From Thiemannella venezuelensis (GTDB taxonomy: Bacteria > Actinomycetota > Actinomycetes > Streptosporangiales > Streptosporangiaceae): DNA of 64,000 bases. The translations under genes were made by a program, and so were the position numbers. This document shows, one piece after another, positions 44,561 to 52,770 of the stretch; position 1 is the stretch's first letter, and each line of letters begins with the position of its first letter. A model generated the notes under the pieces. It was not told the origin of the DNA, ran no database searches, and saw only the letters and a program-made list of their open reading frames with translations. The stretch is from positions 62,001-126,000 of the forward strand of contig NZ_JACHJJ010000007.1 in assembly GCF_014203605.1 (NCBI RefSeq). Reading direction: 5' to 3'.

Positions 44561-47092
44561 TCAGCCCGGTTCCGGCGGGTCCACGGGCAGGCGCACGGTG
44601 AAGACGGTGCCGCCGCCGTCGCGGGGTGAGGCCGTGATGGTGCCGCCGTGCGCGGTCACGATCGCCTTGGTGACGGCCAGGCCCAGGCCGGTGCCCTTGA
44701 TCCCGGCGGCTTTGGCGGTGGAGGCGCGGAAGAACCGGTGGAACAGCTGCCCGTACTGCTCGGCGGGAACGCCGATACCGGTGTCGGCGATTTCGATCAT
44801 GACCGATCCGCCCGCGCAGGCGCTGCCGTCGGCGGACCGGGCGGTGACGGTCACCGTCCCGCCCGACGGGGTGTACTTGATCGCGTTCGACAGCAGGTTG
44901 TCGACCATCTGGCGCAACCGCACCGGATCGGCGTGCACGCGCAGCCCCTGGGCCAGCTCCGCGCCGACGGTCAGCTTCCTGGCCTCGGCGGCGGGCCGGT
45001 GGTCGTCGAGGGCCTCGCGCAGCAGACCGGTCAGCGCCAGGGGCCGCGGGTCGATACCGACGTGCCCGGCCTCCAGCCGGGCCAGATCGAGCAGGTCGTC
45101 GACCAGGCACTGCATGTGGGCGCTCTTGCGGTCGATCACGTCGGCGAAGGTGCGCTGCCCGTCGGTCAGGTCCGCATCCTCCAGCAGCAGCTCGACGTAA
45201 CCGCGGACGGCGCCGATGGGATTGCGCAGCTCGTGGGTGACCAGGGCCATCAGCTCGTCCTTCATCGCGTCCAGCTCCCGCAGGCGGCGCACCTGCTCCT
45301 GCTCGGCGGCCAGCAGGCGTTCGCGTTGCTCGGCAAGCCGGTGGCGTTCGGTGATGTCGGTGGAGATGCCGTCGACCAGCGACCTCGTCCCTTCGCGGCG
45401 CGGCATGCCCCGCATCCAGATCCAGCGGGTGACGCCGTCCAGGCCGATGAGCCGGTATTCGACCTCGGCCCGGCGGCCGGAGGCGACGGCGGCTTGGAAG
45501 GCGGCGACGGACGGGTGGTCGTCGGGGTGGATCTGCCGCATGACGGTCTCGAACGCGCCGCTGCCCGCAGGCGGCGGACCCCCGAGCAGTTTGGCGAAGT
45601 TCGGACCGGCCTTCAGGCAGCCGACCCCGCCGTCCGGGCCGATCTCCGCGGTCCACACATCATCGTCGAGCTGAGCGATGACCTGCTCGAACCAGCGTCG
45701 GCTCTCGGCCAGCTCCAACGTCAGTTCCTCGGCGCGGCGGCGCTCCATGTACCGGCCGACGTGGGCGCAGACCCCGTCCAGCAGGGTGACCAGGTCCTCG
45801 TCGGGGCTCTGCACGGTGTCGGAGAAGAAGGCCAGCACCCCTCCCGCCTCTCCCGCCCGCCCGCCGCTGCAGACCGGCAGGCCGACGGCGGCGTGCAGAC
45901 CGGCCTGCAACGCCTCGCGCTTGCGGACGAAGTCGCGGTCATCGGCCGACAGGTCCGCCAGCCACATCGCGCGTCCGCTGTCCCACACCAGGCCGGCCAG
46001 CCCTCTGCCCCGCTCGAAGGTGAGCGGCTCGGCGCCGGTGAAGACCGCCGCCTCCCGCCCGGGCCGCACCCAGGAGGCGATGCGTGTGATACCGCTCCCG
46101 CCGGGCTGGACCTGCCAGTACTCACCGCAGGTCCAGCCCAGGGCGCCGGTGACCGCGGCCAGCACCCCGGCGGCCGCCTCCCGGCTGGAGGCGGCCTCGG
46201 CCAGCACCTGCACCACCGCCTGCTGGATCTGACGCAGTACCCCGAGGCGCTTCTGGTCGGTGATGTCGTGCAGCAGCGCGTCGTACAGCAACCCGTCGTT
46301 GCCGGCCGCGGTGCGTACGAGCATCTCGACGGGGAACTCCCGCCCGGACCGGTCGACCGCTGTCAGTTCCAGGCGCTGTCCGGCCGATCCGCCCTCTTCC
46401 CACACCCGGCGCAGGATCCGGTCCCAACCGGCGCGCAGCCGCCGAGGGCAGATCAGCTCCTCGACCGGCCGGCCGAGCGCCTCGATGGGCGACCAGCCGA
46501 ACAGGCGCTCGGCCGCGGCGTTCCACGCCATCACCGCCCCGGCGGCGTCGAAGGACAGGGCCGCCTCCGGCACGCGGTCCAGCGCCGCCTGAGCGTGCGC
46601 CAGCCGTACCGCGATCTCCGCCTCCACCATCGCGGCCAGATCCTCCAGTGTGCCGAGTTGCTCGGCGCTCCACTGCCGGGGCCGGTCGTCGATCACGCAC
46701 ACCGCGCCCAGCACCTGGTCGCCCTCGGTGTGCAACGGCATCCCCGCGTAGGACAGCAGCTGCCCGCCGCCCACCGTCACGACGTCGCGCCAGCGCTCGT
46801 CGGCTCGGGCGTCCGGCACGATCAGGGGCGTGCCGGTGGCCACGATGTTCTGGCACAAGGACTGCGACAAGGGGCTGTGCTGGACCGTCCACGGATCGGC
46901 GGGGCCGGCCGCGCTGACGACGACCTGGCGGTCGGCGGTGATCAGCGACACCATGGCCACCGACGTCTGCAGCCACCGGGCCGCCAGCCGGGTCACCCGG
47001 TCCAGCAGCGGGACGTTCGTCGCCTCCAGCAGGCCGGTGGCACGCAGGGCCTGCAGGCGGCTCCGGTCGTGGAAACGGTCGGCTACGCGCAT
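44561..47092 (-). CDS. Multi-sensor (GAF-PAS-GAF-PAS) histidine kinase, soluble
   Basis: 843 residues from ATG 47092; a TTG 15 bases earlier is less likely. Domain order: GAF (LCQNIVATGTPLIVPDARAD), PAS (AVMAWNAAAERLFGWSP), second GAF (WTCGEYWQ, GLAGLVWDSGRAMWLADL), second PAS with PAC (GISTDITERH), HisKA (His in VTHELRNPIGAV) and HATPase (LLSNAIKYTPSGG, GIKGTGLGLAVTKAIV). No membrane helices. An orphan kinase; the ribosome site is inside a hairpin (47101-47130). Confidence 0.9.
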   Translation of the reverse strand: MRVADRFHDRSRLQALRATGLLEATNVPLLDRVTRLAARWLQTSVAMVSLITADRQVVVSAAGPADPWTVQHSPLSQSLCQNIVATGTPLIVPDARADERWRDVVTVGGGQLLSYAGMPLHTEGDQVLGAVCVIDDRPRQWSAEQLGTLEDLAAMVEAEIAVRLAHAQAALDRVPEAALSFDAAGAVMAWNAAAERLFGWSPIEALGRPVEELICPRRLRAGWDRILRRVWEEGGSAGQRLELTAVDRSGREFPVEMLVRTAAGNDGLLYDALLHDITDQKRLGVLRQIQQAVVQVLAEAASSREAAAGVLAAVTGALGWTCGEYWQVQPGGSGITRIASWVRPGREAAVFTGAEPLTFERGRGLAGLVWDSGRAMWLADLSADDRDFVRKREALQAGLHAAVGLPVCSGGRAGEAGGVLAFFSDTVQSPDEDLVTLLDGVCAHVGRYMERRRAEELTLELAESRRWFEQVIAQLDDDVWTAEIGPDGGVGCLKAGPNFAKLLGGPPPAGSGAFETVMRQIHPDDHPSVAAFQAAVASGRRAEVEYRLIGLDGVTRWIWMRGMPRREGTRSLVDGISTDITERHRLAEQRERLLAAEQEQVRRLRELDAMKDELMALVTHELRNPIGAVRGYVELLLEDADLTDGQRTFADVIDRKSAHMQCLVDDLLDLARLEAGHVGIDPRPLALTGLLREALDDHRPAAEARKLTVGAELAQGLRVHADPVRLRQMVDNLLSNAIKYTPSGGTVTVTARSADGSACAGGSVMIEIADTGIGVPAEQYGQLFHRFFRASTAKAAGIKGTGLGLAVTKAIVTAHGGTITASPRDGGGTVFTVRLPVDPPEPG

Positions 47093-47100
47093 CTCCCTCA

Positions 47101-47130
47101 CCCCCAAATAGGTTTCGTACCCATTTGGGG
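47101..47130 (-). promoter_or_regulatory. Hairpin that would sequester the kinase ribosome site
   Basis: CCCCAAAT (47102-47109) pairs with ATTTGGGG (47123-47130) and, past one mismatch, GGT with ACC, leaving a 5-base loop. In the kinase mRNA the G-run of this stem is the only Shine-Dalgarno-like sequence before ATG 47092. The stem is AU-rich in the middle, so folding could be temperature- or ligand-sensitive. Read on the plus strand it is followed by five T, so it could also act as a terminator in that direction. Confidence 0.45.
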
Positions 47131-47258
47131 TTTTTGTTCGCCTTCGTCTTCCGCCTCTTCACGCGGCGTCTCCACGACCGGGGCCGTCACGGCGGGAGCG
47201 CGTCGGCCGGTACGGCTCCGCGGTGCGCCACCGCCACCGGACCTCCCCGCCCGCGGTG

Positions 47259-48182
47259 TCACGGGAGTCGGCCGACTCGGCGCACCTGATCGGTCACGGC
47301 TCCCAGGAGCGCTCTCAGCGCGGGAGCCGTCGGGCCTTCCCGGGTGACGGCGACGAGGCGGCGCCGGACGACGGCTTCGGCGACGTCGCGGATCGCCAGC
47401 GCCGTGTCCGCCGCCGGCAGTGTCAGGACCGGCAGCAGCCCGACGGCTCCCGTGGTGCGCACGAGCTCGAGCTGGATCTCCGCGTCGTTGGAGCGGTGCC
47501 GCACATCGGGTTCGTAGCCGCCCAGAGACCGGCAGGTCCCCACCACCATGGCGTGGTGACCGGTGCCCGCGGCCGAGGCGACCCAGACCTCCTGGCGCAG
47601 CGAGGCCAGGGCGACGGGCCCTTCCCGCCGGGCCAGCGGATGCGCCGGCGGGAGCACCAGCTTGAGCGGTTCCTCGTGCAGCGGCGCGAAGCACAGCCCT
47701 GCCGGCCGGGGGCGCGGGTGGCCGTCGTACTCGTCGCTGATGACCAGGTCGACCGCTCCCAGGCGCAGCCCCGGCAGCGCCTGCTCCAGTTCGAGTTCGG
47801 AGACCTCCACGCGCACCAGCGGGTGCTCGGCCATCAGGCGGGCCACGGCGGGCACCAGCAGGCGGCGCGCCGCCGACTGCAGGCCGCCGGCGCGTACGGT
47901 GCCCCGGACCTCACCGCCCAGGGCCGCCAGGTCCGCCGCCGTCGCCTCGGCCGCCGCCAGCAGGACCCGCGCGTGCTGCGCCAGCAGCCGCCCGGCGTCG
48001 GTCAGCCGCACACCGCGCCCGGCCTTTTCGAGCAATCGCGCGCCGACCTCCTTCTCCAGCACGCTCAACTGCTGCGAGACCGCGGACGGGCTGTAGTCCA
48101 GGGCCGCCGCGACCGCGGCCAGCGTCCCGCGCTCCTCGAATTCGCGCAGCAGGCGGAGCCGTCGGAGATCGAACTCGATCAT
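47259..48182 (-). CDS. LysR family transcriptional regulator
   Basis: 307 residues. The N-terminal winged HTH is typical (LREFEERGTLAAVAAALDYS, PSAVSQQLSVLEKEVGARL); the C-terminal periplasmic-binding-like domain senses the inducer (LVISDEYDGHPRPRPAGL). It is divergent from an EamA transporter 73 bp away, the usual LysR arrangement, so it probably controls that gene. Confidence 0.93.
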   Translation of the reverse strand: MIEFDLRRLRLLREFEERGTLAAVAAALDYSPSAVSQQLSVLEKEVGARLLEKAGRGVRLTDAGRLLAQHARVLLAAAEATAADLAALGGEVRGTVRAGGLQSAARRLLVPAVARLMAEHPLVRVEVSELELEQALPGLRLGAVDLVISDEYDGHPRPRPAGLCFAPLHEEPLKLVLPPAHPLARREGPVALASLRQEVWVASAAGTGHHAMVVGTCRSLGGYEPDVRHRSNDAEIQLELVRTTGAVGLLPVLTLPAADTALAIRDVAEAVVRRRLVAVTREGPTAPALRALLGAVTDQVRRVGRLP

Positions 48183-48185
48183 GCA

Positions 48186-48202
48186 TGAATTCTAATGAAT
48201 CA
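48186..48202. promoter_or_regulatory. Candidate LysR box
   Basis: TGAATTCTAATGAATCA is an imperfect dyad with the T-N11-A form of LysR sites, directly before the regulator's own ATG and upstream of the divergent transporter. AT-rich. Confidence 0.35.
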
Positions 48203-48255
48203 GGTCCACCAATCGTCGCTGGACGCGATGAGTCGTGACCGCTGATGCTGGAGGC

Positions 48256-49236
48256 ATGGGTCCTGCGATGTGTCTGCTGTCAGCGGCGTGCTTCGGCGCC
48301 ATGGCGATCTTCGGCAAGCTCGCCTACGCCGCGGGCGTCTCACCCGCGGCGCTGCTGCTGGTGCGCTTCGGCCTGGCGGCCGCCGTGCTGATGCTGCTGC
48401 TGCTTCTGCGGCCGGGGCTCCGCCGCGGCCCCTCACCTTCCGCTTCGGCGCCCCGTCCCGGTCGCGCGACCGCCGGTGTGCTGGGGACGGCCGTCGGACT
48501 GGGCGCGGTCGGGTATGCGGCGCAGGCGAGCCTGTACTTCTCGGCCCTGGAACTGATGGACGCCTCGCTGCTGTCCCTGGTCTTCTACACCTATCCGCTG
48601 CTGGTCACCGTGACGGCGGTCCTGCTCGGCCGCGACCGCCTGACCTCCGGACGGGTCGCCGCGCTGGCGGCCGCGTGCTGCGGAACGCTGCTCGTCCTGA
48701 TCGGTACCGGCGGGCTGGACTTCAACCCGCTCGGCGTGCTCCTGGCCTTCGGCGCCTCGATCACCTACACCGTCTACATCCTGGTCTCCGACACCGTGGT
48801 GCACCGGCTGCCGCCGGTGGTGCTCTGCGCGCTGGTGATGACCGGAGCCGCCTTCACCCTGGCCGTCCGCGCCCTGCTCACCGGCGGCGTCGACCTCGGC
48901 TTCGGCGTACAGGGCTGGTGGTGGCTGGCGTGCATCGCCGTCGTGTCCACGGTCGTGGCGATGCTCACCTTCTTCGCCGGGCTGCGGCGCACCGGTCCTT
49001 CCACTGCGGCCATCCTGTCGACCTTCGAGCCGGTCGTCACCACGGCACTGGCCGCCCTCACCCTGACGGAGTTCCTCACGCCGGTGCAGCTCGTCGGCGG
49101 CCTGCTCGTCCTGTCCTCCGTCGCCGTCCTGCAGGCCCGCCCGGCCCGGGCCGGGCGCCGTGACCGAGAACCGCACCGGACGTCCGGGCAGCGCGCCGTG
49201 GACGCTCCGAAGGAGCCCGCGCCGTACACGAGGTGA
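48256..49236 (+). CDS. EamA/DMT family transporter
   Basis: 326 residues with about ten hydrophobic helices in two EamA repeats; the first opens MCLLSAACFGAMAIFGKLAY and the second GVLLAFGASITYTVYILVS. Members export amino acids or metabolites. The start is uncertain: ATG 48256, GTG 48235 and ATG 48268 are all in frame, and GGAGG lies right before the first of these. The C-terminal 25 residues are polar. LysR-linked. Confidence 0.9.
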   Translation: MGPAMCLLSAACFGAMAIFGKLAYAAGVSPAALLLVRFGLAAAVLMLLLLLRPGLRRGPSPSASAPRPGRATAGVLGTAVGLGAVGYAAQASLYFSALELMDASLLSLVFYTYPLLVTVTAVLLGRDRLTSGRVAALAAACCGTLLVLIGTGGLDFNPLGVLLAFGASITYTVYILVSDTVVHRLPPVVLCALVMTGAAFTLAVRALLTGGVDLGFGVQGWWWLACIAVVSTVVAMLTFFAGLRRTGPSTAAILSTFEPVVTTALAALTLTEFLTPVQLVGGLLVLSSVAVLQARPARAGRRDREPHRTSGQRAVDAPKEPAPYTR

Positions 49237-49481
49237 CCTCTCCTCGCTGCGCGTCCGGTCATCGTTCCTGTTCAGCTGCTCGCGCCACCGGCCGCGATGG
49301 CTCAGTGCCCCTTCGCCGGCGGCCGGCGCCACGCAGAAGCCCTCGATGTCGCCACCCAGCACCTCGTGTTCGCCCAGAACGTCGAGTGGAGGCTCGGCAA
49401 GCGGCCAGGGGCGGCTGCCGCGGTGTGCCGGCGTGGCGGGTGCCCCGGATCCCCGCCACGCCGAAGATGCGGGGAACGTCT
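49237..49481. other. Gap between convergent genes
   Basis: 245 bp. On the minus strand one frame reads DVLGEHEVLGGDIEGFCVAP with fair codon bias but no start or ribosome site. It may be the trace of a small lost gene. Confidence 0.3.
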
Positions 49482-51323
49482 CTAGAACAGGCGCTCCAGC
49501 CCGGCCCGGTCGCCGCCGCCCAGGCGCGTGTAGGCCCCGTACAGGTGGTTGGCCACGGTGCGGGTGGACAGGGTGAGCTGCTGGGCGATCTGGCGGTTGC
49601 TCAGACCGCCGGCGGCCAGGCTCACCACCTGCCGCTGCCGGGGGGTGAGCTCTCCCAGAGTGACGTCGACCAGCGCCGGGGTCCGCGCCCCCTGGCAGTG
49701 CCGTGCCAGGGCCGAGGCCCTGGCACGGGAGACGCGCGACGCCCGGTGGTCGCGGTGGGCCGCGGCCGCCTGCGCGAACGCCTCGGCCGCGTGGAGGGAC
49801 AGGCCGCACTGCCGGAGCCGGTCCGCCACCCGGTCCAGGGCCTTGCCTTCGCACGAGATCAGCGCGGTCGCGTGCTCCGCCAGCAGCGCGGGGAGCGCTC
49901 CGGGCAGCCGTCCCAGCCGGTCCGCGACCAGGCCGGGGGCGCCCAGCCGTACGGCGTCGTGCAGGGCGAACGCGCAGTCTCCGGTGAGCGAGCGCAGCGC
50001 CCCGCCGAGGTCGCCCTCCGCCGCGAGCAGCCACGTACGGGCCGGTGTGGGCGTGCGATCGCCGGACAGCGCCCGCCGCGCGGTCTCCAGGTCGCCGAGG
50101 TAGGCGGCGGCATGGGCCAGTTCGGCCAGGCAGCCGGGGTGCCCGCCGTCGCGGCGCAGCCCCTCCCCGCTCCAGGACAGGGCCTCGCGGACCTCGCCCC
50201 GCAACCTGGCGAACCGGGCGCGGCGGGCGCAGAACTCCGGCAGCGCGGGCTCCTCCCAGCCGGAGTCCTCCTCGACCAGCCACTCCCCCGCGCCGCCGGG
50301 GAGCTCCCGGAGGTCCCCGGCGGTGACGCGGTCCGCCAGTTCGTCGCACTCCGCGGCCAGCGCGGAGGCGAAGTCCCGGTCGGTACGGCGGAGCCGTGCC
50401 GCGCGCAGCCGCCCGGCACGGGCGCGTAGCAGCGGACCGTGCAGGGGGTGGGCGAGACGGATCTCCGGGCGGCCGCCGACGGCGACGAACCGCCCGGCCT
50501 CCAGGCGCTCCAGCACGCACTCCGGCAGAGCCGGGGCCTGCAGCGGCTCGGCGAAGGCGAGCCGTTCCATCGCCTCCGCCTCCTCCGTGCCGACGGAGGC
50601 CGCCGAGGCCGCCGAGGCCGCCGAGGCCGCCGAGGCCGCGATGGACGCTTCTGCCAGCTCGCCCAGACGCGAGGTGACAGGCACCGGGCCGCGCCAGGTC
50701 CACAGGCCGTCCTCCATGCGCAACCGCCCGGCCGCGTGCACGGCGGCGAGCAGTTCGTGCAGCAGCCGCAGGTCGCCCTGGCACGCGCGGTGCAGCCGGC
50801 GGGCGGTGAGGGTGTTCACGCGACCTCCCAGCACCTCCTCCAGCAGCCGGGCCGAGGCGTCTGCGGGGAGGGGGCCCAGCGGCAGATGCGGCAGCGGTCC
50901 GCCCGTCCGGAGCCGCGCCACCGCGTCCGGTGCGCCGCGGTCCGGCCGAGCCAGCACGAGGAGGCGGGTCCGTCCGTGCACCGCCAGGTGGTGGACGAGC
51001 GCCGCCGAGGCCTCGTCGAGCAGGTGGGCGTCGTCCACCACCAGCACGCGCACCGGCTGCAGCGCCTGAGCAGCCCGGTGCAGGGAGACGGTGCCCGGCA
51101 GCAACTGGGCGAAGGCGGCGAAGGGCATCGGCCGCGCTCCGGGCGTGCCGGCGACCATGACGTGCTCCAGTTCGCGTACGGCCTCCGCGGCGAGGCGGGT
51201 CTTGCCGCTCCCGGCGGCCCCGGTCACCACGGTTCCCCGGTGGCCCGCGGAGAGGCTCCGCCGTACGAGATCGAGTTCTTCGCCCCGGCCGGTGAACGGC
51301 CAGGGCCTCCGGAGGTTCTCCAT
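49482..51323 (-). CDS. LuxR-family regulator with N-terminal ATPase domain
   Basis: 613 residues. An AAA/STAND-like ATPase occupies the N-terminus (Walker A VTGAAGSGKTRLA; Walker B-like VRVLVVDDAHLLDEA), then a helical middle region, and a C-terminal LuxR HTH (LTPRQRQVVSLAAGGLSNRQ, TLSTRTVANHLYGAYTRL). This is shorter than LAL regulators of about 900 residues. It contains a hydrophilic Ala/Ser spacer coded by five 9-base repeats. It is divergent from the metalloprotease operon across 95 bp and is the natural candidate to activate it. Confidence 0.87.
   Translation of the reverse strand: MENLRRPWPFTGRGEELDLVRRSLSAGHRGTVVTGAAGSGKTRLAAEAVRELEHVMVAGTPGARPMPFAAFAQLLPGTVSLHRAAQALQPVRVLVVDDAHLLDEASAALVHHLAVHGRTRLLVLARPDRGAPDAVARLRTGGPLPHLPLGPLPADASARLLEEVLGGRVNTLTARRLHRACQGDLRLLHELLAAVHAAGRLRMEDGLWTWRGPVPVTSRLGELAEASIAASAASAASAASAASVGTEEAEAMERLAFAEPLQAPALPECVLERLEAGRFVAVGGRPEIRLAHPLHGPLLRARAGRLRAARLRRTDRDFASALAAECDELADRVTAGDLRELPGGAGEWLVEEDSGWEEPALPEFCARRARFARLRGEVREALSWSGEGLRRDGGHPGCLAELAHAAAYLGDLETARRALSGDRTPTPARTWLLAAEGDLGGALRSLTGDCAFALHDAVRLGAPGLVADRLGRLPGALPALLAEHATALISCEGKALDRVADRLRQCGLSLHAAEAFAQAAAAHRDHRASRVSRARASALARHCQGARTPALVDVTLGELTPRQRQVVSLAAGGLSNRQIAQQLTLSTRTVANHLYGAYTRLGGGDRAGLERLF
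50596..50640 (+). repeat. Five 9-bp tandem repeats inside the LuxR gene
   Basis: The unit GAGGCCGCC occurs five times in direct tandem (last base of the final unit changed), coding an (Ala-Ala-Ser)n spacer in the regulator. Copy number could vary by slippage without breaking the frame. Confidence 0.85.
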
Positions 51324-51418
51324 GACAGGGAGAGCCGGGTTGCTCAGGTCTGATACAGGGACGGTTGAGCATGCCCCTGCTCAGGCGTCCGCCGGGTGCC
51401 CGGCCGCAGCCTGGTGCC

Positions 51419-52504
51419 ATGAACATTCGTTACTGCTCCATCCCCCGGCAGCCTCCGCCGGCGCTCCCTGCCGACCTCGACGCCGACCGGCTGAACGCGA
51501 TCGTCGCCACGCGCTTCACGTGGCTGAACGGCACGGTCCTGCACTACTACTTCTTCGACGGGGAGACCGACGGGTCCGTCATCCCGATCCCGGGAGAGGA
51601 GACCCGGCGGTGGGTCTCCTGGGTCGGCGGCAAGGACCAGCAGGACGTCGTCCGCGAGAGCTTCCGGGCGTGGAAGGACCTGGGAATCGGCCTGGAGTTC
51701 ACCGAGGTGGCCGACCGGACCGAGGCGGAGCTGCGGATCGGCTTCCAGCGCGGCGGCGGATCGTTCTCCCGGGTGGGACGCAGCGCGCTCGCGGTCGCGA
51801 CCGACCAGCGCACCATGAACTTCGGGTGGGACCTCACGCCTCCGGACGAGCGGTCCACGGCCCTGCACGAGATCGGCCACGCCCTCGGGATGGTCCACGA
51901 GCACCAGAGCCCGTTCGCGGGCATCGTCTGGGACGAGGAGGCGGTCTACGCGAACCTGGCCGGCCCGCCGAACTTCTGGCCCCGGGAGCGGACCTTCCAC
52001 AACATCATCCGCAAGCAGGATCCCGCCGAGGTGAACGGATCGGACTGGGACCCGCAGTCGATCATGGAGTATCCCTTCAGCCCGGGTCTCATCCTGGAAC
52101 CGGAGAGGTTCCGGGCCGGCTTGTTCCCGCCGGGGACGATCTCCGAGACCGACGCCGCGTTCGCCCGGCGCTGGTACCCGTCCTTCGGAGACGCCGAGCC
52201 GCCCCGGCTCCTCCCCTTCCGCTCGGCCCCGCTCGGCCTGGACGCGGGGGCCCAGGCCGACTTCCTGGTCGTGCCCGAGGCGACCCGCGACTACACCGTC
52301 GCCACGTTCGGCGAGAGCGACGCGGTGCTCGTGCTGTTCGAGGAGATCGGCGGAGAACCGCGCTACCTGACCGGCGAGGACGACGGCGGGCGGCCCGGCA
52401 ACGCGTCCGTGACGGCCCACCTGGTCAAGGGGCGCCGCTACATCGTCCGTGTGCGCCTGCACTCCTCATGGGGGTCGGGCCAGACGGCTGTCATGTGCTG
52501 GTGA
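51419..52504 (+). CDS. Zinc metalloprotease, astacin/metzincin type, no signal peptide
   Basis: 361 residues from ATG 51419. The zinc site is HEIGHALGMVHE (His150, Glu151, His154, His160), followed by HQSP, and a Met-turn lies in SIMEYPFSPG; this is the astacin-like metzincin signature. A C-terminal beta domain (roughly 260-361) resembles pre-peptidase-type or sandwich modules. No signal peptide or membrane helix is seen, so it is cytoplasmic or leaves by another route. An in-frame TTG at 51365 adds 18 residues. It is the first gene of a five-gene plus-strand unit divergent from the LuxR regulator. Confidence 0.82.
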   Translation: MNIRYCSIPRQPPPALPADLDADRLNAIVATRFTWLNGTVLHYYFFDGETDGSVIPIPGEETRRWVSWVGGKDQQDVVRESFRAWKDLGIGLEFTEVADRTEAELRIGFQRGGGSFSRVGRSALAVATDQRTMNFGWDLTPPDERSTALHEIGHALGMVHEHQSPFAGIVWDEEAVYANLAGPPNFWPRERTFHNIIRKQDPAEVNGSDWDPQSIMEYPFSPGLILEPERFRAGLFPPGTISETDAAFARRWYPSFGDAEPPRLLPFRSAPLGLDAGAQADFLVVPEATRDYTVATFGESDAVLVLFEEIGGEPRYLTGEDDGGRPGNASVTAHLVKGRRYIVRVRLHSSWGSGQTAVMCW

Positions 52505-52536
52505 CCACCGGCACGGTGAACGAGAGAGGAAACGCA

Positions 52537-52764
52537 ATGCGGAACAAGAACGTCAAGAGCATCGCCGACGCCCTGCAGCAGGCCGGCATCGTCAACTTCG
52601 GCGGGACGATCCAGGACCTGCTCACGATCGTCGAGACCGCCGAGCTCGACCCGGAGAACCCGACCGACAGCGGCGCCCTCGCATGGGACGGCTACCTGCT
52701 CATCTACAAGGGCGACGCGACCGGGATCGAGGAGCTGCGGCGCCTCGCCGGCCCGAAGGGGTAG
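52537..52764 (+). CDS. Small 75-residue protein of unknown function
   Basis: A strong AGAGGA site 6-7 bases upstream fixes ATG 52537. The product is acidic, lacks cysteine, and is predicted helical at both ends (VKSIADALQQAGIVNFGG; ATGIEELRRLAGPKG) with IQDLLTIVETAELDPENPTD between. It lies 32 bp after the metalloprotease and 6 bp before the methyltransferase. It could be a protease substrate, an inhibitor or a peptide precursor; nothing in the sequence decides. Confidence 0.7.
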   Translation: MRNKNVKSIADALQQAGIVNFGGTIQDLLTIVETAELDPENPTDSGALAWDGYLLIYKGDATGIEELRRLAGPKG

Positions 52765-52770
52765 ACCGCC

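Noticed and set aside
49290-49420. Possible small minus-strand gene (DVLGEHEVLGG-like)
   Set aside because: Fair codon bias but no start codon, ribosome site or recognised family; recorded only as a trace within the gap.
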